This document shows, one piece after another, positions 1 through 4,164 of a stretch of 7,173 nt of DNA. The DNA lies in the NCBI GenBank assembly GCA_029262975.1, contig JAJCYJ010000838.1:1-7173 (forward strand), read 5' to 3'. The notes under the pieces were generated by a model. It searched no databases. It was given only the letters and a program-made list of their open reading frames with translations, and was not told the origin of the DNA. How positions within the stretch are numbered: the stretch's first letter is position 1; every line of letters begins with the position of its first letter. The stretch is from Saprospiraceae bacterium. Lineage in GTDB: Bacteria > Bacteroidota > Bacteroidia > Chitinophagales > Saprospiraceae. The translations under genes and the position numbers were made by a program.

Positions 1-93
1 TCTCAAATTTCCGGCACTTCCCAAAAGTCCTATATCTTGCCCTACATGGATTTGTTCGTTATTGGCCAACGAGTTTTGATTAAAAAAAAATGA
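1..93 (+). CDS. Possible 3' end of a convergent gene, 30 codons visible
   Basis: Frame 1 is open from the window edge to a TGA at 91-93 and ends with three lysine codons. The visible tail contains the peptide LPYMDLFVIGQRVLIKKK, which reads like a plausible protein C-terminus. It would converge on the minus-strand gene ending at 228, leaving a 134-base spacer in which I see no clear terminator. The evidence is weak because the opposite strand in the same codon register is also open (126 down to 1). That reading, which includes NNEQIHVGQDIGLLGSAGN, has more purine-first codons but has no ATG or GTG start. No family is recognised for either reading, and one of them is a shadow of the other. Confidence 0.3.
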   Translation, partial: SQISGTSQKSYILPYMDLFVIGQRVLIKKK

Positions 94-227
94 CTCGACA
101 AATGATCTTTTTGTTTTTAATTTAATTCAATCTAAGATAAGTTGTTCCTAACTAGCAAAATTAAAATTTAGCCATAAATCACAAAATTCCTGACCAACAA
201 TACATTCTAAGCTCTACTTTAATAATT

Positions 228-830
228 CTAATCCCATTCAGTAATCCGAAGAGCATCTATACAATTATCTGTAGGATCGTAGTAGATTAGAAGACTTCTC
301 GAACCCGCCACGATTTTAGACGCTCCTTTAATTAAATTCTCATACATAAAAGGGAGATTGAGAAAGTTATAGGTGATGTCTTTTGTGAATGCAATATTCT
401 TAATCTGAAGTTGCCTGATTAAAGTAGAAAGAGAGTCATTCACTGCAAATTCTATTTCTTGGAATACAAGCTTGTAAGCATCATCTCTTATTTCAATACT
501 TTCTATTTTATTGTCTTCTGATATTAATAGGTCTAATGATTTGTTACTGATTAACTTAACATTTTTGTCTAAATATTCATTGTTTTTATTGGTAATTATA
601 CTTTTATACCAAATTGAAGATTTATTATTAGTCAAGCTTTGGACACTTCCGAATAAGTTGCTTGACTTGAGGTTTGAGTAACTCAATATTTGTCCTGAAA
701 TATGCGATAATTCTAAATCAGCCTCCCGAAATTCAATGGTAGAGTCTTGCGAAATTGAACTTATGTTTTGGCATAAAATAAGAATTATTACTTTAATGTA
801 AACGGGTAGGCACTTGGCGTGTATATTCAT
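228..830 (-). CDS. Unrecognised exported protein, 200 residues
   Basis: This complete frame runs from ATG at 830 to TAG at 228. I do not recognise the family. The N-terminus looks like a signal peptide: Lys6 and Lys13 precede a hydrophobic run (VIILILC, about residues 14-20), then a small-residue stretch NISSIS where cleavage could occur. The Cys at residue 20 is preceded by Leu, so it does not fit a lipobox. The mature part is rich in Asn, Ser, Ile and Lys, has no transmembrane segment and shows no catalytic motif; it probably folds as a small periplasmic or secreted alpha/beta domain. The start codon lies inside the broken frame at 793-1125, overlapping its end by 38 bases. No upstream in-frame ATG exists before a stop at 843-845. 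The protein is probably real, given its length and signal peptide, but its function is unknown. Confidence 0.65.
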   Translation of the reverse strand: MNIHAKCLPVYIKVIILILCQNISSISQDSTIEFREADLELSHISGQILSYSNLKSSNLFGSVQSLTNNKSSIWYKSIITNKNNEYLDKNVKLISNKSLDLLISEDNKIESIEIRDDAYKLVFQEIEFAVNDSLSTLIRQLQIKNIAFTKDITYNFLNLPFMYENLIKGASKIVAGSRSLLIYYDPTDNCIDALRITEWD

Positions 831-1125
831 TAAATGTCGTGGTTAAAAAGTCTTCAATATTTATACGTGTTTGAGAGGCACTATCTTTTACCTGGATGCG
901 TGTATGAGCTAATATATTATTGGTGCTTGCTTTCACCGCTTTTGTAGATCTGTGATCTTCAAGTCTATCTCTTCAGTACCGACACAAGAAAACTGTGTTT
1001 TCGTTTGATATGTAAGCACATCGAGTGAGTTGAGTTACAGTGAGTTTAATATATGATGAAATAAGTATATGTTGGATTGCCAGTGACTTATTTTTAATAA
1101 GACGAGTTCTATATTTTCTCATCAT
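793..1125 (-). pseudogene. Coding-like frame interrupted by one TGA, between two orphan genes
   Basis: One minus-strand frame runs through almost the whole gap between the two neighbouring genes with a single stop. It begins with ATG at 1125-1123, sharing the four bases ATGA with the stop of the gene at 1122-1595, the classic arrangement for coupled translation; a second ATG follows at once. Fifty codons (basic, starting MMRKYRTRLIKNKS) lead to TGA at 973-975. The same frame then continues for 59 codons, including INIEDFLTTTFNEYTRQVP, to TAA at 793-795. A GTG at 934-936 could restart the second half. DNA this AT-rich should show several stops in 110 codons, so one stop suggests recent decay, a sequencing error or two tiny genes. 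No family is recognised, and chance is not excluded. Confidence 0.3.
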
Positions 1126-1595
1126 AGAATTTTGTCGACCATTTTTAAATGAATATCCACAACAACTTCTAAGAGATCAGTCTTCTCCAAGACTATCTTT
1201 GAAAGATATAATTCGTTAAATTTATATTGACTCCTTTCGTCATTAAGATTTGGAAGTCTTACATGTAGCACCAGGTCATTATTGACTTCTTTAGGATGAA
1301 AACGAAACATGGTTAATCTCGAATATTTAAAAAACAACCCAGTTGCCCCACCCTGAAACTTAATTCTATCCCCAAATCGACTGTAAAGTCTCTCACGTAC
1401 ATCGTCCATAAGTTTTTTACATTCCTCATGAAATGGTTGAATAAATTCTTGCGCACTTTGAGATAATGCATATTTAGAATCAGACCTGATCAACCATGTA
1501 TCGGCTACCGTTTCATTTAGCAATATCAAGGCGTCATGTAAGTCTTTTGAATTTAGCCAAAGCCAATTGTTTGACATGATGCTCAGATACGCCAT
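1122..1595 (-). CDS. Unrecognised soluble protein, 157 residues
   Basis: This complete frame has ATG at 1595 and TGA at 1122-1124. I do not recognise the family. It has no signal peptide and no membrane segment, so it should be cytoplasmic. The first half looks helical and charged (residues about 13-75, ending EECKKLMDDVRERLYSRFG). The second half looks like beta strands (IKFQGGATGLFFKYSRLTMF, then LVLHVRLPN), followed by a C-terminal helix or strand rich in Val and Leu. A second in-frame ATG at residue 7 (MSNNW) is an equally good start, and neither has an obvious ribosome binding site. Its stop overlaps, as ATGA, the start of the broken frame to its left, which suggests that the two were once translated together. 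It could be an intact small gene or the surviving part of a larger one. Confidence 0.55.
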   Translation of the reverse strand: MAYLSIMSNNWLWLNSKDLHDALILLNETVADTWLIRSDSKYALSQSAQEFIQPFHEECKKLMDDVRERLYSRFGDRIKFQGGATGLFFKYSRLTMFRFHPKEVNNDLVLHVRLPNLNDERSQYKFNELYLSKIVLEKTDLLEVVVDIHLKMVDKIL

Positions 1596-1922
1596 TAGTG
1601 GCAGAAAACAAATGAAATAATATTATCTTTTTTTTCTAATTTCATCTATGGTCAAAAATAACTTCTGGAAGTAAAATAGATGAGTTAATTTTATGAGTAC
1701 TTACCTTATCTGAATTTTAGCAATAACAAAAGAATCCTATTCAATGTATTTAATAATAGTTGTTCAATAGATTTGCAGTTTACTCAATTCTGTGTTGTGC
1801 CATTGAGCTATAGATTTTAGTTTGATATTTCCCTCTTTTATTTTGCGTTCAATGTTCTCTTTTAAAATTTGTATTTACTATTTAAGTACATAATAAAATC
1901 TTATACTTATAATGTTCTTCGT
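1596..1922. other. AT-rich spacer with a short coding-like stretch
   Basis: This 327-base gap separates the lipoprotein gene from the 157-residue gene. No RNA gene or confident promoter is visible. On the minus strand, 1764-1874 holds a 36-codon open stretch bounded by TAG TAA upstream and TGA downstream. It contains KENIERKIKEGNIKLKSIAQ and has no ATG, GTG or TTG start at its head. It may be a remnant of a helical protein or chance. Weak AT-only inverted bases (AAGTA / TACTT, 1884-1908) follow the lipoprotein stop but lack the GC stem and U-tract of a terminator. Confidence 0.35.
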
Positions 1923-2726
1923 TCATTTTATTTTCCAACTATCCCGACTCAAATATTTAATTTCTCCAGCTTGGATCTTGCTAATCAATTCTCTAACTTT
2001 TCGCATTCTTTCTATTTCTGATACTTCAAAATTTGAATATAACATGAGATAATACTCTCTCCCTTTAAAAAACTCAACTCCCATCAAAATGTTGCCCAGA
2101 ATTCGGCTATCTGGCCCTGCAAATATTTGATCATCCTCCATCATCGTTTTTTCGAGTCCATAGATTTTCATTAGTAAATCTATTTTCTTATTTGAGGGTG
2201 GTAAATAGAATAAAGAATTTAATACGTTGCCGCTCAAAGGGCCTCCAAAATGAAACAATCCATTCTGGCCTCCCGGTCCATCACTTGACCTATTATTCCA
2301 ATTTAGCGACTCTTCAATGTATGTATCAAAAAAGTCAAGTGCCCACTTTTCAGTCTCAATATCACCAGACTTGGCGAGGAGAGAAAAAAGACGAAGAAAC
2401 GATCTGCTGTCGTATGCCTTTTCAGTTTTTCCAATTCTTAATCTTTTGAACAATGGATCCTCAAATGAATATTTCTGTCTAAGCGATTTTTGAATAACTG
2501 AAGTACTTATTGAGTCTTTTAATTGATTAAATATTTCACTAACCATTGATATCTCGATTGTCTGATTCCCTAACTTAAAGAAATTATCATAATCAAATGT
2601 ATCTTGGACTAAGACAACATCTTCTCGCGGCAAATCACCTTTCTTTGTCGCGACCTTTATAACACTCCGTTCTGTGGAACAAGAAATTAGAATGATAATC
2701 ACCCAAAATGCTAAACTACATTTCAT
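1923..2726 (-). CDS. Unrecognised lipoprotein, 267 residues
   Basis: This complete frame runs from ATG at 2726 to TGA at 1923-1925. The N-terminus is a clear lipoprotein signal: Lys2, a hydrophobic run (residues about 5-14) and the lipobox Leu13-Ile14-Ser15-Cys16. Signal peptidase II would leave Cys16 as the lipidated first residue, followed by SerThrGlu, so the protein should be anchored to a membrane and face the periplasm or surface. The mature part is largely helical and charged. A stretch at about residues 118-142 is followed by a Gly/Pro/Asn-rich loop (SSDGPGGQNGLFHFGGPLSG) that looks like an exposed loop and is the most distinctive feature. I know no family with this layout and see no catalytic motif. 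A frame with a stop one codon before the ATG fixes the start. It stands alone: over 300 bases separate it from each neighbour. Confidence 0.72.
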   Translation of the reverse strand: MKCSLAFWVIIILISCSTERSVIKVATKKGDLPREDVVLVQDTFDYDNFFKLGNQTIEISMVSEIFNQLKDSISTSVIQKSLRQKYSFEDPLFKRLRIGKTEKAYDSRSFLRLFSLLAKSGDIETEKWALDFFDTYIEESLNWNNRSSDGPGGQNGLFHFGGPLSGNVLNSLFYLPPSNKKIDLLMKIYGLEKTMMEDDQIFAGPDSRILGNILMGVEFFKGREYYLMLYSNFEVSEIERMRKVRELISKIQAGEIKYLSRDSWKIK

Positions 2727-2764
2727 AATCTATTCTTTTGCTATCGGTTCAGAATTGGGGTCGT

Positions 2765-2968
2765 TCATTTTTTTTCTATTTGATATTCTCTAAACATTAC
2801 ATTAGTGGGTCTAAAAGTTTTAAGAGACATTAAATTCCAACTTTATAATATTTCGAATTCATCTTTAGGATGTAAAAAAATCAAAAGAGTACGTCACATA
2901 TATCCATCTGAAATATAAAAGGCAGGAGCATATTTTCCTTGCTTAATACCTTCAAATGCCAAATCATG
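2765..2968 (-). pseudogene. Possible gene remnant with two internal stops and an A8 run
   Basis: One minus-strand frame from 2968 to 2765 reads like decayed coding sequence. It starts after a TGA at 2969-2971 and includes DLAFEGIKQGKYAPAFYISD, with purine-first codons typical of coding DNA. TGA interrupts it at 2894-2896 and TAA at 2843-2845. The last part is a tiny intact frame from ATG at 2830 (MSLKTFRPTNVMFREY, 21 codons) to TGA at 2765-2767. That stop directly follows a run of eight A on the coding strand (T at 2768-2775). A one-base slip there would join it to a frame reading MNDPNSEPIAKE, which stops one codon before the lipoprotein start. No family is recognised. The signal may be chance, since the pieces are short; the rest of the 2727-3079 gap shows no gene. 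Confidence 0.25.
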
Positions 2969-3038
2969 TCAGTGATAAACGAAAATCCATTTATTCGTGT
3001 AATGGCTTAATAAACAAGAGAATTACAAGCTGAATACT

Positions 3039-3073
3039 CTATTCTAAATTGTAGATTACGGAATAGACAATTT
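3039..3073 (-). repeat. Two competing inverted repeats just after acpH
   Basis: Seven bases downstream of the acpH stop the minus-strand transcript can form a 7-bp stem (plus-strand AAATTGT at 3046-3052 with ACAATTT at 3067-3073). An overlapping 6-bp stem (CTATTC at 3039-3044 with GAATAG at 3061-3066) uses the loop of the first, so they exclude each other. Both stems are AU-rich and no U-tract follows, so this is at best a weak 3' structure and not a standard terminator. Confidence 0.25.
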
Positions 3074-3079
3074 TAATAA

Positions 3080-3649
3080 TCAACCACCCACAAACCCATT
3101 CAAATCTTCATATAAAATCACAAACTGCTCCTCGAAAAAACTATAATCTTCATATAAATGATCACCTGCTAATGAAAAATTAGAAGGAAATCTTGTACGC
3201 CGATCCATTCTCTTTAATACACCTTCAATTCCCTCACGACTGTTATAAGCTGCCAAGTATTCATATTCTAAAAGTGTGTGTACATGCAAACTAACCTTCG
3301 GAGGAAGTCTAATGACATGTTCATGAAATTGATCATACACAAATCGATGAAAATCCCTTTGCTTCCCATTATAAAACAGATGCCAATTGCGCGATAAAAG
3401 GTGGTCGTTTAATATATCCAATACTACAGGTGCATATTTTCGGTGATGCTTTCTTAACTTCTTCACTGCCTTTTTGAATGCTTTGTGATCATCCGTAAAC
3501 TCATCAATCCGGCGATGTAATTTAATGCCCTTCATCACATCCTTCGGCACGTCTTTCTCTTCCTTACGGGGGATATCATCTGCAATAAAATTGCCCAGCA
3601 TAATGGCAGGATCCCTGTTGGATAAAGCTAGATGTGCGAGGTAATTCAT
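3080..3649 (-). CDS. acpH: Acyl carrier protein phosphodiesterase (AcpH family)
   Basis: AcpH hydrolyses the phosphodiester that links 4'-phosphopantetheine to the serine of holo-ACP, returning apo-ACP in the cytoplasm. At 189 residues it has the usual length (about 190). Family hallmarks in order: MNYLAHLALS at the very N-terminus (fixing the ATG at 3649), GNFIADD at residues 19-25, GIKLHRRIDEFTDDH at 41-55 and LDILNDHLLSRNW at 77-89. These carry the His and Asp residues typical of this HD-like metal-dependent fold (PF04336, once DUF479); His6, Asp24, His45, Asp49, His55, Asp78, Asp82 and His83 are the likely metal or catalytic ligands. The C-terminal part keeps the MDRRTRF segment. A very basic helix (KKAVKKLRKHHRK, about 59-71) could bind acidic ACP. 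It stands alone, with large spacers on both sides. Some homologues outside Gammaproteobacteria have unproven substrates, so the family is sure and the substrate less so. Confidence 0.9.
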   Translation of the reverse strand: MNYLAHLALSNRDPAIMLGNFIADDIPRKEEKDVPKDVMKGIKLHRRIDEFTDDHKAFKKAVKKLRKHHRKYAPVVLDILNDHLLSRNWHLFYNGKQRDFHRFVYDQFHEHVIRLPPKVSLHVHTLLEYEYLAAYNSREGIEGVLKRMDRRTRFPSNFSLAGDHLYEDYSFFEEQFVILYEDLNGFVGG

Positions 3650-3650
3650 T

Positions 3651-3664
3651 TATAATTTATAATT
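3651..3664. repeat. TATAATT tandem doublet at the acpH start
   Basis: TATAATT occurs twice head to tail (3651-3657, 3658-3664), ending one base before the acpH ATG. On the coding strand this gives an A/T-only leader, which may favour open ribosome access in a phylum that uses few Shine-Dalgarno sites. It shares its 7-base period with the GATAATT doublet at 3755-3768. Confidence 0.5.
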
Positions 3665-3671
3665 GAAAAAG

Positions 3672-3693
3672 GTTGTTCGCCGTTTGTTGTTCG
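3672..3693. repeat. GTTGTTCG doublet
   Basis: GTTGTTCG is present at 3672-3679 and again at 3686-3693, with related GTTGGTTG following to about 3703. It is a short degenerate G/T-rich repeat patch in the leader of acpH. Confidence 0.45.
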
Positions 3694-3728
3694 TAGTTGG
3701 TTGCTGAATACTGTGTTTTAATATAATG

Positions 3729-3752
3729 CTGATATGGCTTTGCCATCGTCAG
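3729..3752. repeat. Bulged inverted repeat with TTT loop
   Basis: CTGATATGGC (3729-3738) pairs with GCCATCGTCAG (3742-3752) across a TTT loop. The inner 5 bp ATGGC/GCCAT are perfect. The outer 5 bp include one T-G wobble after a single bulged C at 3747. It is the strongest hairpin in the acpH leader, about 80 bases before the ATG. No T-tract follows on either strand, so it does not look like an intrinsic terminator; a leader structure, protein site or repeat-element part is possible. Confidence 0.45.
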
Positions 3753-3754
3753 TA

Positions 3755-3768
3755 GATAATTGATAATT
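3755..3768. repeat. GATAATT tandem doublet, left arm of a distant inverted repeat
   Basis: GATAATT is repeated head to tail (3755-3761, 3762-3768). The 12 bases TAATTGATAATT (3757-3768) recur in reverse complement at 4149-4160. The two arms enclose the ACTTAGG modules, the GC core and the 9-base array, a span of about 404 bases. Confidence 0.45.
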
Positions 3769-3852
3769 AGAAGTTAGTGCTTTATTTCCAAAGCTAGCTA
3801 CAACGAGCGATTAAATTAGAAAAAATTTGCGACAGCATAATCTGAAAATTAT

Positions 3853-3900
3853 ATTCAAGTCAAGGTACTTAGGAACTTTGGAACATAAGTACTTAGGCAC
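3853..3900. repeat. ACTTAGG repeat module, copy 1
   Basis: The module has, in order, ATTCAAG (3853-3859), ACTTAGGAACTTT (3867-3879) and ACTTAGGCAC (3891-3900). The same three words occur in the same order and orientation in copy 2 at 4011-4045. Within this copy TACTTAGG itself occurs twice (3866-3873, 3890-3897). The spacing between the second and third words is 8 bases longer than in copy 2. Confidence 0.55.
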
Positions 3901-3931
3901 GAAACTTCTTAAACCTCTATATCTCAATTCT

Positions 3932-3976
3932 CTGCATCCCGCGCCCTTGATCCCTAAAAGGGAAACCATCCCGCAG
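3932..3976. repeat. GC-rich core with hairpin between the two ACTTAGG modules
   Basis: This is a GC-rich island in AT-rich DNA. TCCCT (3951-3955) and AGGGA (3959-3963) form a perfect 5-bp stem with an AAA loop. The octamer CATCCCGC lies on both sides in direct orientation (3935-3942, 3967-3974). The outermost bases CTGC (3932-3935) and GCAG (3973-3976) could close a larger stem. No T-tract follows on either strand. Confidence 0.45.
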
Positions 3977-4010
3977 AAAAAAACGAGCTCAATTACTTCG
4001 ATATTGCAGA

Positions 4011-4045
4011 ATTCAAGGAACTTAGGAACTTTCGCACTTAGGCAC
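4011..4045. repeat. ACTTAGG repeat module, copy 2
   Basis: ATTCAAG (4011-4017), ACTTAGGAACTTT (4020-4032) and ACTTAGGCAC (4036-4045) repeat copy 1 about 150 bases away with shorter spacers. The 13-base and 10-base words are identical between the copies, while the sequence between them is not, so this is a modular repeat and not a simple recent duplication. Confidence 0.55.
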
Positions 4046-4059
4046 AAAAACTCCAAAAA

Positions 4060-4116
4060 CCCATTAAACCCATTAAACCCATTAAACCCATTAAACCCAT
4101 TAAACCCATTAAACCC
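4060..4116. repeat. Tandem array of a 9-base unit, 6.3 copies
   Basis: The unit CCCATTAAA (GGGTTTAAT on the minus strand) is repeated perfectly six times from 4060 to 4113 and ends with a partial CCC. All six copies are identical, which points to recent expansion or homogenisation by slippage. Because 9 is a multiple of 3 and the unit makes no stop in some frames, it produces false open frames reading NGF (minus) or LNP (plus). It lies about 50 bases downstream of the peptidase stop, outside any supported gene. Confidence 0.92.
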
Positions 4117-4133
4117 AAAATACGAACTAGTAG

Positions 4134-4160
4134 TAATTAACAATTTTCAATTATCAATTA
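4134..4160 (-). repeat. AT-rich palindrome just after the peptidase stop
   Basis: Read on the minus strand, 27 bases starting 4 bases past the peptidase stop codon fold into a 12-bp stem with a GAA loop. Arms are TAATTGATAATT and AATTGTTAATTA, with two G-U wobbles. In a plus-strand transcript those two pairs would be A-C mismatches, so the structure suits minus-strand RNA. It is AU-only apart from the wobbles and has no U-tract, so it is a weak terminator candidate or an RNA 3'-end stabiliser. One arm also matches 3757-3768 in inverted orientation. Confidence 0.4.
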
Positions 4161-4164
4161 ATCC

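Larger units (their letters stand above)
3650..4164. other. Repeat-rich intergenic block between acpH and the peptidase
   Basis: This 515-base spacer holds no convincing gene. Both strands show open frames across it (3811-4143 minus, 3827-4504 plus), but they exist because a 9-base array cannot create stops: their translations are NGF or LNP repeats joined to junk. The block contains, left to right, 7-base AT doublets, a GTTGTTCG doublet, a bulged hairpin, a GATAATT doublet, two copies of an ACTTAGG module around a GC-rich hairpin core, the 9-base array and an AT-rich palindrome beside the peptidase stop. Each is listed separately. It must also carry the acpH promoter, which I cannot place: no clear TTTG / TAnnTTTG pair is evident. 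Confidence 0.6.

Noticed and set aside
973..975. Selenocysteine or recoded TGA
   Set aside because: No selenoprotein context is recognised and neighbouring genes end normally with TGA, so decay or error is a simpler reading.
2192..2449. Plus-strand 85-residue open frame
   Set aside because: It lies fully antisense to the lipoprotein gene and shows no motif.
3039..3073. H-type pseudoknot after acpH
   Set aside because: The two stems interleave, but the connecting loops would be 0 and 1 bases, too short to span the helices; they are better seen as alternatives.
4060..4116. CRISPR array
   Set aside because: The unit is only 9 bases and the copies abut directly without spacers.
3811..4143. Minus-strand 110-residue open frame with NGF repeats
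   Set aside because: It is open only because the 9-base array contains no stop in that frame; the flanking residues come from non-coding repeat modules and the composition is not protein-like.
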